64,000 bases of DNA, taken from NCBI GenBank assembly GCA_027382625.1, contig JAJKFJ010021798.1, positions 36,286-100,285 on the forward strand. Reading direction: 5' to 3'. Shown one piece after another: positions 1-12,905 of this stretch. Each line of letters opens with the position of its first letter. Within the stretch, counting starts at the first letter, position 1. Position numbers and translations under genes: made by a program. The notes beneath the pieces were generated by a model that saw only the letters and a list, made by a program, of their open reading frames with translations, was not told where the DNA came from and ran no database searches. This stretch comes from Tetmemena sp. SeJ-2015 (taxonomy: Eukaryota; Ciliophora; Spirotrichea; Sporadotrichida; Oxytrichidae).

Positions 1-1640
1 AAAAATTTTTCAAGGGAATTAAATTTCCTTTAAACAAATTTAAAGGGCTTTTTTCAATTCAAAGGACCTTGGCTAAGGTTTAATTTTTTGCTTAAATAAA
101 TTCCTTGAAGGGGTTTATTTTTTCTTTTTTCCTTTGGTGAACCCTTTTAGGAAGTTCGAGCAGATCCCTTACCCGTTTTTAATTTTGGGGGGGGTTTAGA
201 TTTTTTTTGGTCCCGGGGCTAAGGGTAATCCTTTTTTTCAAAAAAATTAAAACCCCCTTTTTTTTTTTTTTTAAATTTAATTTTCCCAAAATTTTTTCCC
301 CCCAATTAAAAAATTTTTTAAATTATAAATAAAATTTTTAATTTTAAAAAATTAAATTTTTTTTATTCCTTTTTCCAAAATTTCCCCTTTTTTGTTGGGG
401 TTTTTTTCCTTTTTTTAAATTTAAATTTTTTTTTTTAATTTTTTTTTTAAAAAAGGTTTTTTTAAAATTTTGTAAAATTTCTTTAAAAAAAGATTTTAAA
501 AACCCCCAACTAAAGTCCCCAAAAAATTTCCAAAGTTGGACTTAATTTAATCTCGGTCAACGGCCCTTTTAAATAATTTTTTAAAAAAAAATTAAATTAA
601 AAAAATTTTAAAATTTTAAAAGTTAAAAATTAAACTTTTTTTTCAAAAATGAAGTAAACCTTTTTATCCAACATCAATCTAAAAAAAAATTTATAATTTT
701 TCTTTTGGGTTTTTTTAGGTTAAAAAAAAAAATTTTTAAAATTATTTTAAAAAAAAAAAAATTTTAATTTTTGAAAAGGTTTAAAAATTTTTCCAAACTT
801 TAAAACCAATTTTTGGCTAATTTTTTTCAAAAAATTTAACTTAAACTTGGAAAATTTTTAACCCGTTTTTTTTAAATCCTTTTGGGGAAAATTTTACTCG
901 ATTTTTCTCCCTTTTTAATTTCTCCCTATAGTTCCCCAAAAAAATCTTTTCAATTAAAAATAAAAAAAATGGGGAAAAAAATTTTTTTTTTGCTAAACCC
1001 CTTTCCCTGGCCCAAGGTGATTTGTTAGCCCCGAAGTTAAAATTCCCCCCCCATCTAAAGGATTTCTATTTTCCAAAATATCTCCTTAGACCTTTAAATT
1101 GACAACAAAAATCCAGGTTATTTTTTTTTTAGAAAATTTTTTTTCGAGCCCAGTAAATTTCAATTAGAAGCTTCATTCTTTATTTTCCTTTTAAAGGATC
1201 TTGAAACTTAAAGTTAAATTAATTTGACCCCAAAAACAAGGTGCTTAAAGGCCAAAATCTTTCATAAGTTAGCCCCGGGTTTCCCCCCCAAAAGGGGGGA
1301 AAAAATGAAATTTCAATTTAAAGAAGGGAGGGAAAAAATTTTAATCTTCCCCCCTTTTAATTTTTTTTCCCAATACCCAAATTTACTGCCTTGCCCATTT
1401 TTCTTCCCATTAGGAAGATTGTTTTTTAAATTTAAAAAGGGTTTTTAATAAAAAAGGATTTAACCCGGGATCAATAAGGGCCCACAACTTTAAATAAATC
1501 AACGCTTTTCTCTAAATATTTTTAAAAATATTCTCTTTCTATTCTCCTCCCGCTTTCCTATCTCAAAATTGAATTAAAAAAAATTTTAAAAAAAGGGTTT
1601 TTTGTAGTTAATTAAAATTTTTCCCGAATTAAAGTGAATA
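1..1640. other. Homopolymer-inflated, low-quality AT-rich sequence
   Basis: The sequence is almost entirely runs of A, T, C and G of 3-14 b with no codon structure on either strand. The pattern stops abruptly near 1620, after which normal ciliate-like sequence resumes. I infer badly called or uncorrected sequence at a contig end rather than biology. No gene is supported here. Confidence 0.7.
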
Positions 1641-3282
1641 ACTTTATCTGTACTTACAGATGTCGTGAGGTAAGGAAGCATTTTAATAAGTTTGGGTAAA
1701 ATTTCCGGGATGCTTGACTTTACTGACTCGTTTATAGAATCGTTGGGCATGATGTCTGCAATAATTTTGCAAGCTTTAATGACCTTCTATAGTCTTTCAT
1801 CCTCATTCTTTTCAGATAACTATATAGGTTTAAAATAAGTAAAGGTAATTATTTTGTATCACTTGAAATATCCACTCTCTAATTGTTCTTGAATAATTAA
1901 CTCCAACTTCAACTTATAATGAGCAAAAATAGAAGCTAAGTCTAGGTAATAAAATTCTTAAGGAGTAGTTACTTACAGCGAAATGAAGAAAGATCTTTGC
2001 TTCGTTCATTAATTTTAGAGTTACAAATTGAAATTAAAAATTGTTATTTTTTCACATTTTCTTTGCAGATTCTAAATCGAAATTTATGGCGTCCATAAGT
2101 TAATCAACTTAAAATATAATCAATTTCCTCCATCGAACTTCGTGCCAATAGCAAAATTTACCTTAGAATTAGCAAATATAAAAAATGATAAGAATTTTTT
2201 TGGGCTGTTTTAAATTTACTTTAGTTTTTTTAGAATTCTTCTTTAATTAATTTAAGAGTCACTTTTTAATCTGGTTTTTTTTCTCTTCCCTTCTTTTAAA
2301 AGTTGATCATAATTATAAAATGTTTTATTTAAGAATGCTGCCACCCCCACTTAGACTATCATTTAGTCCTTGGATTATTTTGTTTCTCACATCCGTTGAT
2401 TCTTAAAAACCTAACTGTTTAGATTATGATTTTCTAGGGATTTAGAGTATTATTGGTTTGCTTTAAGGATATCCTAAATTTGCTTCTCTATCTGCCTTTT
2501 TCGTCTAAGTCACCTTAATCCTGGTTCTAAGGCTGCTTTTTTAATTTAAAATACAAAAATATGCTTAATGGAGAAAAGCGTTGAGGAGCTTTAAACACTA
2601 TCGGAATGAGTTTGGTTCACTTGCAAAAGCTTAATCTTGCTCTAGCGTGCTTTATTAGTGGTAGTCATATTACCCAAAGGATTGGTAACTCTAGTAGAGA
2701 TTGGTTGTTTCCAGACACATCAGCAAATAAGGAATTCAGATTGCTTGGTGAAGGTCTCTTAGGTTATTGCGTTGAAGACTAATTTAAAGAGAGTTGCAGA
2801 TTTAAAACACTATTTCTTTTGCCTTCTTATAGACTTATATCATTTTAAGAATGTCTTTAATACGAAAGGGATTTAAAATTTTATAATCTATGATTGGCCT
2901 CTGGTTTAATGATTCTAATCAGCTTGGGATTACTGCATCTTGAATTAGGGTACCTGCTGTCTTTAGACAGACGAAGTGTTCTAAATAAATTGTAAAAATA
3001 CATTGCTTCTTACATTTTAAACTGGAACAGGAGGGGCGTTTCTACTTGCAAGAGAAATTTAACTTTCCTTCCTACCAAACTAATCCACTGTTAAAAATAA
3101 AAATTGAATCCATTTAGATAAGACTTAGGGATGATCTTCCTCTTGCACTTTCAAACCCTTACATCTATCTACTCTACTAGGCAGTTAGCAAAATAATTAT
3201 TAATTTAATAATCTACTAATAACAAAATACCTGAGCTATTTAGTGGATCTTCCCCACCGAAACCGAGGGTATTTTTATTCAT
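1640..3282 (-). CDS. Hypothetical Asn/Ser/Gln-rich protein, 3' part lost in poor sequence
   Basis: I do not recognise the family. A plausible start ATG lies at 3282-3280 and opens with MNKNTLGFGGEDPLNSS, followed by a short intron-like break and Ser/Gln-rich sequence. Near 1640-1800 the minus strand encodes a helical stretch (KACKIIADIMPNDS, then EILPKLIKMLPYL) that could belong to a helical-repeat domain, but this is weak. Several frame changes between 1800 and 3000 suggest introns or IESs that I cannot delimit. The end is not visible because the sequence below about 1640 is unreliable. The coordinates join coding-looking pieces and could cover two genes. Confidence 0.35.
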
Positions 3283-3462
3283 AAGCAGCCCCTATCTCAT
3301 TTATGTCATTAGGGTACCTTGTCTATCTAATATTCACTAAATAAGATTAATGTTAATCTAAAGCACTTTTAGTAAGGCCTCCTCTTACTGAACCAGCCTT
3401 ACTACTCTTTGCTATGCTGCTAGTTGCGGTATACCTTCGAGGTAGAAACTGCATTATGTTTA

Positions 3463-6400
3463 TCAAGTTCTACTGCTAGAAAGAATTCTATTTTATCTAC
3501 ACCTCGAATTTTAGCTATTCTATGTCATCGAAAAGCTTGCGCTATTGATAAACTCATAATAACAAAAGATGAATTCTGATTCTCGAAACTTTTCGATTTA
3601 TTGCTTGGCCTTTTCAATGTCGAAGCTAATCTTTGGGAGTAGATTGGGTTAGTCTAAATCATCTGTCAATTATATAACTCCAGCTAGATCTTCATTGTTT
3701 ATCTAATTGGAATCCCTCTCTTTTAGAGGCGTGCTACCTCCTCGATAATTGCTTTCATCAATAGCCGCAGCTGAGCCAGACATCTTTTTACTTGTTAAGC
3801 CAAGAGAACTTCCTATTTCCTCGCCTTGATTTTTATCTATGCTCATTGAAGATGCTCTCTTTACCTAAGGCTGGTTAAAGTATTCAGATTGCTTCTCTTT
3901 GAAGCCCTGCATGTTCTCAACTGTCACCCCCTCTCTTTTTCTTAAAACCTCTTAGTCCAACTTTTGATCACTTCCTCTCCTAGTAAGAATACCTCCAGTC
4001 GCTCCTCTTTCCAGCTCTTCATTTATTTACGTGTAGTTGTAGTCATCAAACTCTAACAAGCGGGTTTAATAAATTTTTGATTCTTAAGTTTGGATGACTT
4101 CACCAGTTCTTATTGGCTTGTCATGATCCATGAGAGTGATGGCGCCTATCTACTCTTGTTCTTGCCGAATCAGGGTGGATAGATACTTCTTGAAATCCTC
4201 CAGATAAGTAACTCTCTTCCTTCCATTCATCTCAGTCTCTATTTTATGAACTCTCTGCTCATCTACCTCAACTTGAAGAGGAAAGTCCATAGACCCTGGA
4301 AGAGTCTTGAGGTTGGGATCTCTCGGGCATTCGAAGCCATTGTGGCCCAGAGACTTACAACACTATAACGATCAAGTTAGATGAAGCATCAATTCTTACA
4401 AAACACCTGATTTGATCTGAATTAGATGTAGTTTTAAATTCAATAATAAAATGAATGCTAACCAAGATTATCTTTGTCTTACTAATCTTAATCCTCATCT
4501 TCTTTGTTTAAGTGCTTTCCAAACTTACAGCCAGGGGCATCCTTGCTCTTCTAGCCACAGCACCACCACATCTCACCTCCATAGTCACTTTGATGTGTAC
4601 GACATGACCAGTTGTAGTTTTCAGTTTCCACAAATTCTTAGTTACAGAATTTGCAGATTTTCTAGTTCATAATCAAATTTGAATTAAAATAAGTTTAGCT
4701 TAATTTTTCTCACCTTGAGTCTTTTAATTCTTTTCTTTAGCACTGCAATTTCCTATATAGCCTTGTTAAGATTATTTTCGTTCACAAGCTCCAAGTTTTT
4801 AATAGATATGTAGCTTCAAAAATAAATGAAATCCGGTTTTTGTACTGTAATCATAAGGGCATTTAATGTTATTATAGGGTTTTGAAATTAATTTAAATTA
4901 TTTTAATTTAAAAATTTAAAATGATTTAAAAGCTGTCATGCATTTCTTTGAGATTTTGTTCTAGCTTGAATGATTTTTCTTTGAGCATTTTGATTGTTTA
5001 CTCTTTGGTAATTACAATTTCTTTGGAATGCTAAAATAGTAGTAATAATCACAGCTCTATGAGTCTTTTCATGTCAAGGTTTAGAGTATCATTTTTGTCT
5101 ATAAAGCTAATAATTTAACTCTCGGCTTCTCTCCTTTCAAAAGAAGCTTTCTCCAACTATTTCTGAAGCATCAGCAACTCCACACATAAAAAAAAAGATT
5201 TACAAATAAACCACCTCATGCTAATCTTGCAGCAGCTTATGCTTGGATAGTTCAGTCACGGACCCTAGTATCAAGGAGTATTCGTGCTTCAAGTAAACTC
5301 TTTTGTTGGTTAAATTTATTATCTGAAAAAATAGAGCGTATTTACCAAAACTGCATCTGAATGAGATGAAGCTCAGCTTTAAGGCACTTGCATTCATTAT
5401 CGGACTTATCTTTATCGCTCAATACTATTGATAGTTGCTAATTAACCTGTTTCCTTTTGTGTTCGAGAGTGTAAAAATATAATTAAAATATTAATACTTG
5501 AAGTGATGAGCAGATTCTAAAGACTGTCGTATTATTGCAAAAGATATTGCTCTCGCTATTTCTCGATCTCACTCTCTTGTACCATATTATTCACTCGCTT
5601 TTTAAGTAGCTTGTTTTATATTTCAAGCCTTGCGTTTTCCCTTCTGATATACTAGTACTGTCTCTCTTTAGTTATGAGGAGGTAGTTTGTTTCCTCCAAA
5701 TGCTCTTGTGTCTACTTTAGTGTATTTTAAGTGATGGTAAGTTTCTCATAGAGATCTTGATTTAGTTGTATTTCTGAAAATACTGTCTTTTTTGCACTTT
5801 AAGTTCCAGCAATCAAGCGACTGGAAGAGTCAGAGTAGCTCAGCATCTTAGTTTAAAATATTATAAGTTTGCTTTTTTGAAAGGGAATGGACTAGGTGTG
5901 GGTCTCTCACTTCATCCAAAGCTGAATCGTTAAAAGAACTTGATCTTTTCTGATTGAGGTCTCGTGAATACTCGGCAACTTTAATTTTGTTTGGATAATC
6001 TATAAAGGAATCTTAGAAATGAGTCATATATAAATTATTTGCTATATGTAAATAATTCTAACATTTGTTTGGGCCTTACATTTGCTGGCTCTACGGTTTA
6101 GGTCATTTCTTTTGTCAGTGAACATGGGAACAATATACTGCTTGACGATTTAAGCAGCAAGTTCTGGAGTGATCTAAATTTCCTATTGTTGAGAAGTCTA
6201 TTTTTGCTCGAAGATGGTTTTACTGCCCATCATGACCGATACTCTCCTGTTATCTTTGTTACGCGCAGAGGGTTAGAGTGAATTGGCAAATTAAAAGTTC
6301 TATCCTAGCACTATTGATGAGGTCTTATGCTACTTATAGCATAGGATCTAATCAAAGTAGAAGATGTGGAAGAAAAAACATATCTTATAATTAGACTAAT

Positions 6401-7242
6401 CGATTAAAAAAAAAGAATTTATAGATTAGGTCCTACAATGATAAAGCCAAGCTTAAACATAATTTAAATTCCCCCATATAGAATAAAGTAATAAAATTTA
6501 ATATGCCGAGCGAACTTAATTTTGTAGATGAAATTTATATAAATTTAAACTCCAATCTCCTTGGAATTTATACTTTTAGGTGGACTTTACATAATCTGAA
6601 GAATAAAAATTTAATTTTGACTCAAACTGTTAGTTTGACGTTTTGAAACAAAACTTTGTGCTCTATAAACTTTAAATGAAAGGGTTATTTTACATGACTG
6701 AATGCCTTTTATGGGAATAGTTAGCATCTTTGCTTTTCTAGATACTGAGATGATTTTGCTTTTAATATTGGGCATTCTACACTTAATAAGATAAAATGAG
6801 TTTTACCTAAGCAATAAAAGAGAGTCTGTGAGTCTGTATGTTGATTATGGGTGGCTAAAATTCCATATTTTTATTTTCCTCAGACTGCTGAAACTTAATG
6901 ACATCTGCATTTTTACCAAATATGTCTTATTGTAGATTTACAGATGTTACTTGCTTTGGTGCTTGCTTTTACTTTCCAGATTTGATAGAATCGTTCAAAT
7001 CTTGCTTTGCTGAGCTCTTCCTATACGCTTCATTTTCAAGTCCAAAACTCTTTCTATTTTTTTTATTTTCTCCCTGAATGCTTTGGTTTAACTTCTCTAC
7101 ACTTTAATAACTTAAATAAAAATTAAAGTAAGAAATAACTTTGGATGGATAGTTTGTGAGTTGATAATTAATTTTCTCCCAAAGAGTCATCATCATCCAC
7201 GTAACTTCTTTCATCTTCGATATCTCTTTTCTTTTATAGCAT
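3463..7242 (-). CDS. Coiled-coil protein with C-terminal zinc-binding motifs
   Basis: The start ATG at 7242-7240 opens an acidic N terminus (MLQKKRDIEDERSYVDDDDS), and the stop is TGA at 3465-3463. Order seen: low-complexity N-terminal part; a Gln/Ser-rich middle; a long charged heptad-like region (about 5000-5830, with runs such as NTLKQTQEHLEETNYLL) typical of coiled coil; a Cys/His cluster at about 4520-4672 (CRTH, WWCCG, PGCKFGKH); and a CCHC-like cluster at about 4330-4375 (CCKSLGHNGFECP). TAA and TAG are frequent in frame and read as Gln. Introns with GTAAG...TAG or GTGAG...AAG ends fit near 6001-6083 and 5857-5924. The WWCCG/GC..H arrangement is likely metal-binding; its function is unknown. 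The stretch 6400-6600 may contain an intron or IES. Confidence 0.6.
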
Positions 7243-7413
7243 TTATAAATAGTATATCCCATCATTTATTATAGCTTAGTTTTGATTTTTAAAAACCCTA
7301 AGATTATTAAAAAAATTTAATTAAGAAGAGGAGGTTGGCCATTAACATAGAAAAAAATAATTCAAAGATGAAAGTATTTGAAAATTTTATTTAATTATGC
7401 CCTTTGGCACTAT

Positions 7414-9416
7414 TCACCTCAAAATTTTAATGTTAAAATAGCTTATAACAGTGAACTGATTACCCAAAAAAATAATTCTTTCACCTATTAAAAATACTTT
7501 AAATATTTGTGTCCACCGAATAATATAATCATGATTTAAATAAGTGATTATAAACTAACCTTCCCTTTAATAAATTTAATTTATGATTTTAAAGTTTTTG
7601 AATTGATTCTGACCTATATTCTTTGACGGTTGTAGAGTGAGTAAATCAGTCTGGTGTCTTTGACTAGCTTTCTATTTGAGTCTTTTGTCTTCTAAGTCTT
7701 TACCTATTAAAAAGATAAATATCAGTCTTTCCTCGCGAAAGTGCTCGACTAACTCTTTTGAGTATTTTGTCTAAAATAGCCAGTGGTCTCTGCTATCTCA
7801 TTATGCCCTGATTAGTCAACTTAAAATTCGTCTATCGATTGCTACTTATTATATGTGTTATTATTGTGAGGGTCAACTACTTCGGTGATTATTATCCCAG
7901 GAGTGTAAAATAATCCAAATTACATGAGAGCTTTTAATTATATAATTGAGCGATAATCACTCAAGTCAAATATATGCCGATTCAATTACTTTAAAAAAGA
8001 AGTTTAAAGTCTTTTTTTCCCATATTTTAGTTCATTTTTTTAGATAAAAATAATTATCTTTTTTTAAATGTGTGATATTTTTGATGGGATGAAATCTTTC
8101 CTGCTGAACTTAGGTGCTTGCTTTTTATCAGCTGGTTTCGAAAAATTGATTACCTGCTTTTGTTCTAAAATAGGCTAGCTTTCTTCACTTACGCTCTTTA
8201 AACTTAGCATAAATTAAACTACTTAAACTTCTGCCGCTAATTACAAGCTCATCCTCTTAATAATTGAAGCTCGGTTTCTTCTGCTGTCTCCGTGGATTTA
8301 TTTTATCCTTGAAATCAGGAAATAAATAAGTATCTTTTATTTAATAAGGAGTTTTCTGATCGAGTTAAGGCACTATTTATTTGAAGCTAATATTTTTGAG
8401 ATCTTGCTGTATATTTTGAAAATTATAATAGTTATTCTTATTAGAAAAGCTGATCTCTAAATTTGTTTTATCAAGTGGTGGACTTTTCATAATCTAGTTG
8501 GCCTCTTGCAGGTAGGGCATTCTCATTTAAGCTATTAAATAGTTAGAAAAATTTAAACAGCTTGTTGCTCCTTATTAATTTTATTTAAGTTATCATGGTT
8601 CTAAGTATTTCGATCCTTATCCGAAGGAAGGTAGTTGTTGATTCTTTCTTGGGGATAGAGGGATGCTTGGTCCACACTGCCTCCCCGAATTCCTTGAAAC
8701 TTATGATAGCCTCCATAAGTTTACTAAAAAAATATAAAATTTCAATTCCATTTAAAGCAGTTCCTGCTCTTTGTTGTTGCTGGACTTAATTTTAAGGACT
8801 TCCCACACCATCAAACTATCATATCTTCTCTTCCAATGGCTCAATTGTTTAGTATCGATACTTTTGCTGTCTTTGGAAAAAGTAATCCCCATCTTGTTGC
8901 TAATATTTGTTCTCCAGGTAATTTCTATTAGCAAAGTCTACGCTTTGATTCAGATGAGCTCTCTAACCTTCCTATTTATTTAATTATATATACTTAATTA
9001 GTTCATGGGCTCTTAAGTTTAGGTGATAGTAGAGTTTTAGTCTAGACTTGATCTCAATCTTTGCTTCTTAAGTCTGGTTTTAAAGAATTACTGACCTTCA
9101 CCTAACTAGGAAGGAGTAGTACTACCGATTTAATAAGATGTGGAAATATAATTTAAAGTTAAGCTACAAAAGCGGAAATCGTTTGTGCAGTTGTTGTCCT
9201 GGGCTAATGTCTCTCATTCAAAAAGTTTGCATAATCGTTCTTGAGGTAGAATTGATGCATTTTAGCAGTGTCTAACTTAGTGAACTTTCCATTCTTGCTC
9301 TGCTTCATAAAGCTATTGCTCGCCTCTAAATGGATTAAGCAATTTGAAGAATGAGGAAAATTCAAAGCTTAATAATGTTTAGAATTGCTTACTTTTTCTT
9401 CGAGGACTTTCCGACA
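7414..9416 (-). CDS. Hypothetical protein, basic N terminus, intron-containing
   Basis: The start ATG at 9416-9414 gives MSESPRRK, then an intron of about 65 nt (GTAAGC...TTTAG), after which the frame continues as KASNSFMKQSKNGKFTKLD. Further open stretches lie at 8752-8934 and 8230-8590 (including SNYLIAQMRMPYLQEANQIM and later KDKINPRRQQKKPSFNYQED). The C-terminal part, below about 7900, changes frame more than once. The last TGA in a plausible frame is at 7416-7414, but the final 150 nt look AT-rich and may not be coding. I see no recognised domain. It shares a short start-to-start interval (9417-9580) with the plus-strand gene at 9581, so a bidirectional promoter is likely. Confidence 0.5.
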
Positions 9417-9580
9417 TTTAATCCTAATTTATGAATTACCTTTATGATTTCATAATTCATCTCATCTTCCAATTTGCAATAATTTCCTCATTATATTTTT
9501 ATAAAGATTAATTGTACTCATTTATTGAAATAGAATAAACAATTTCATCCAGTTAGTATTAATTATTTCAATCATATAAA
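9417..9580. promoter_or_regulatory. Head-to-head intergenic interval, probable bidirectional promoter
   Basis: This AT-rich interval of 164 bp separates two divergent start codons (minus strand at 9416, plus strand at 9581). No specific motif could be identified. The promoter role is inferred from geometry only. Confidence 0.4.
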
Positions 9581-10993
9581 ATGTTGCAAAAAATGTCAAG
9601 TACACATCCTAAAGAGATCAATCATCCTCTAATAAGCAGCAACTCCACTTCTTAATTCCATATAAAGCCATTCTACACAGAGTCAAACAACTATGCAGTA
9701 TACAGTAAAGAGATTATTTACTAATTACAATGAGCCTTCAAAAGAAGCATAGCTTTATAATAAGTAGAGAATGCAAAATTAATATGCTTCTATCAGTAAA
9801 ATTCAAACAATTTCATAAATTTTGTCATATTACAAAAGGAAGATAGCGACTTTGAGGCGATAACTTATTTGCCTCTCAGAGTTGCAGTTATTGTGATAGT
9901 GTATAAAAATAAAAACAATTGACAGTCTCAAAGTTTTTTTTCAGCTAATGATTCTCATAATCATATTAAATCAATTCATTACTAAAGTAGTAAGAATATA
10001 CAGTATGAGGTTCTTAATAATCCATTATTATTTTAAGACTCGTAGTCCTTTAAATCCATTTTAATTTATATCTTACTTAATTTTAAGTAAATTATATTAG
10101 AGCATCACACAGAGGTAAAAATATAATTACAAGGTCGTGGAATATCGTGAAGGAAGATATGATGCTGAGCTATACAGTTAGACCTGCTACTTATAAAGAG
10201 AAGGAAGATAGCTACTACGTCAACAGGAAGAATCATTTATTTATTTATAAAATTATTAAATTAATATAGAAATAATATCAAATACAATTAATTTACACAC
10301 AATTAAGAATTTATTTTTTATCATGCTTTTATCTCTAGACCCAATTAACTACTTCATGTTTCCACAAATCTTTAAGGACAGTTTGCAAGCCCGTATCATA
10401 CAAATCAATTTTAGTATAGTACTTTGTAGAACTCATTTTAATTCATTGCAATTTTCAATAATGCTATATATTAACGGAATGGTCCTATCTATAGTTTTGG
10501 ATTTTATATCAATTGAAACAACTAGATTGTTTATTAATTAAATTAGAATAAGTAGTTTAAACTAAGGAGACAATAGAGACTGAGGCCACCTAAAGAATTA
10601 ATAACGAGACTAAGCGCTCATTCGTTATGACTACCAAGAATATGGGTGAACTCCTATCGCTAGATGTCATCAATCCTTTTAAAGATGGAGACGATGAGGA
10701 AGGAACTTCATGTAGTATCAGTACAAAGAGGATGACGCCATCAAAATTCTCAAAATGCAGAAAGTTAGAATATTAATTTAAAGTTTCTATAATTGCTTAA
10801 AGTCCCTAATAATGGCGCCAAAGAGTATAAGTTCACCTATTGCGAAGTTCACAATGGAAATTAAATTCTCAATTCTGCCTCCTTCAACCTCTCTTACGGT
10901 GAAGTCATATAACTGCAGCAGCTAACAATACAAATGCAGCCTTATCTCTTAGGTTGGCACGTTTTTGGGAATCCCAGCTTAGTAGATTATTGA
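9581..10993 (+). CDS. Hypothetical protein interrupted by probable IESs
   Basis: The start ATG at 9581 gives MLQKMSSTHPKEINHPLISS. Coding-like pieces follow in changing frames. One near 10560-10690 includes KRSFVMTTKNMGELLSLDV. A last exon from about 10800 includes EYKFTYCEVHNGN and ends with LLGWHVFGNPSLVDY and TGA at 10991-10993. Between them, 9880-10130 and 10230-10550 are strongly AT-rich, with frame breaks expected of IESs. I do not recognise the family. The well-formed C terminus and the start near a divergent promoter argue for a real gene; the internal structure is uncertain. Confidence 0.45.
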
Positions 10994-11151
10994 AACCATC
11001 CTCTCTTAATTACTTGTCTAGCCACTTTTAAATCTTACTCCTCTTCTTTGAATTCAATTCATTTCCTCTCCTCTCATAGCGCGATCTTGTTTCTTGATAA
11101 ATGCATGACTTTCAAATCCAAAATATCTAATTCACTTTAAAATTCTCTCTC

Positions 11152-12059
11152 TCACTTCGCCCTCTGCTTCTTCTGAGGTTGCTCCTTTAGATTGACTTGG
11201 AGCAGCTCTTAGCAGTAGGCAAAGACCTCCTTCTCAATGACATCGATCTTGACTTAGAGTCTGTCATTTCCGTAATCTTCCACTGCTTCAGGTTACTTCT
11301 CGAGTAGGTAGTTCATCATCTGAGTGAGTCCCTCCTTCGAAGCTTTTTTCATCAGCTCAGCCAACTGAACCTTCTCTTCAAAGGGCACATACCTCTCAGG
11401 GTCAAATCCAAAGTCCTCATCCTCTTCATCTATATCCCATTCACATGAGACTTTTTAGAACCAGCTCCCTCTGCAGGCTCGCAATCTTCCATAGGCTGGC
11501 CATCCTCGTCGTTCTGATGAGCTTCTGCAGCTGTGTCGATGTTGAGGGAAACCTTGAGTTCTTTTACAAGTTTCTTAGCCTTGCGCTCCATAGTCTCAGC
11601 CAAGCGGAAGATGTCAGAGCCAGACACGTTGTAGGTCTTGCAGTTGGCCCAGATCTACTGAATGTCTGCAAACACCTGCTCCAAGTAATCATACTTGTTC
11701 TTGTCTAGATTTTTCTATAAGCTTATTAGAAATCTAAGAGTAAATGAGAAAGAGAAGATATCATAGCTTAGAGTAGAAAAATTATACTCACTCTAACTGT
11801 AGAAAGATCCATAGGCTTCTTGATCACTTGGGGGTAGTCGTGTAGTCCAAGAGCTAAAGAAATCAATTATCAATGATAACAAATTACCTTCCCAGTTTAC
11901 AGGTTCGAGGAAAACATAAGACTCAGGTTGTTTCTTCAGCTCGTTGATCAAGTTCCTGACAGGTTCTTTGTGAGACTCATCGATGGGGTTCTTGCTTGAG
12001 TTCCTATATTATGAAATCAGCTTCGTTGATTTTTTATGCTTATGATTAGATGAATTCAT
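11152..12059 (-). CDS. BET-type protein: one bromodomain plus NET domain
   Basis: The start ATG at 12059-12057 opens a basic leader (MNSSNHKHKKS). A bromodomain follows, with the diagnostic segments SYVFLEPVNW, DYPQVIKKPMDLSTVR (the PMDLSTV signature) and DIQQIWANCKTYN (acetyl-lysine-contacting Asn). A Glu/Asp-rich linker leads to a NET domain (RYVPFEEKVQLAELMKKAS...). The stop is TGA at 11154-11152. Two introns are clear: one of about 34 nt inside the VNWEA codons and one of about 76 nt after STVR. BET proteins bind acetylated histone tails in the nucleus; this one has a single bromodomain. The frame slips by one base near 11450 (AAAAAGTC), either a sequencing indel or a very small IES. In-frame TAA/TAG = Gln. 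Confidence 0.85.
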
Positions 12060-12121
12060 ATAAGAGTCAAGGAAGTTATTGTGCAAAACGCTAAGATTGA
12101 GTTGACTGATGATACTTGTCT

Positions 12122-12783
12122 TCAAATTGCTTGTGATGAGTTGATTGCACTTACATTTTGAGTTAGTTTGATTAATCTAATAATTATTTATACTTTTATA
12201 TTACTTTCCCGCATTTTAAAATCATCCTTATTTCTTCTTAATTATATTATTTCCTGACTGATTGGGAGAGCTTTTACGAAGAACATGGCGTGAGATAGTT
12301 TGTCAGCATCCTAATAATTTAAAGATATGTAAAATATTTACTGGTTGCTTGTCATGAGGCCATCCTATTTAGATAGTCTGCTAGTGCATAGAAGGAATAA
12401 AGCCACACTTAGGATTAATGAGGATTGGATAAGGAGCAGATGTGAAGATCTATAACCAGAAAGATTAATTTTCATGAATAGCTGAGAGGCGTTACAGATA
12501 GTACACCAAAGTTTAATAAGAGTGGGTGATAGAATTATTCAGCTTAAATTGTAGAAGCAAGCTGCTGGAAATTTGTTCTTACAAAAAATGCTACGTAAGC
12601 TTTGCTGGTGACATTCTTCACTGTCAACTAAGAAAGCAGAGTTCCCTCTCTGTTATAGAAAACGAGCTCGTTCTCTGGATCTATGTCAATGAAGTGAGAG
12701 CCGATATCAAGTGAGGACTTGAAAAGATGAGCGTGGGTTTGGAAATCATCATCGCTGCTCAAGTGGTCTTCGGAGTCTGACAT
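12122..12783 (-). CDS. MSP-domain (VAP-like) protein
   Basis: The start ATG is at 12783-12781 (MSDSEDHLSSDDD). The MSP fold is recognisable: IDIDPENELVFYNREG, then QLTVKNVTSKAYVAFF, an intron at 12451-12582 (GTAAGA...TATAG), then IFTSAPYPILINPKCGFIPS and, after another short intron, a DKLSHAMFFVKALPI strand. In VAP proteins this domain binds FFAT motifs at ER contact sites, and a C-terminal membrane anchor is usual. No clear transmembrane segment is visible here, so it may be a soluble MSP protein or may continue in an unseen exon. The TGA at 12124-12122 is the first stop in the last readable frame. It lies just upstream of the bromodomain gene on the same strand. Confidence 0.72.
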
Positions 12784-12905
12784 TGTTTTATTTTAATTAT
12801 TGAGGATAATTTGGATTATAATGAATTTAAAATTTAGAAATAAAGATAGATTAACTTCACAAGCTAATTTAAGAACTTCACTTTTGTTCACTTTATAATT
12901 AAATT

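Noticed and set aside
1224..1448. 74-codon plus-strand frame in the poor-quality zone
   Set aside because: It consists of homopolymer-derived Lys/Phe/Pro runs with no protein-like composition.
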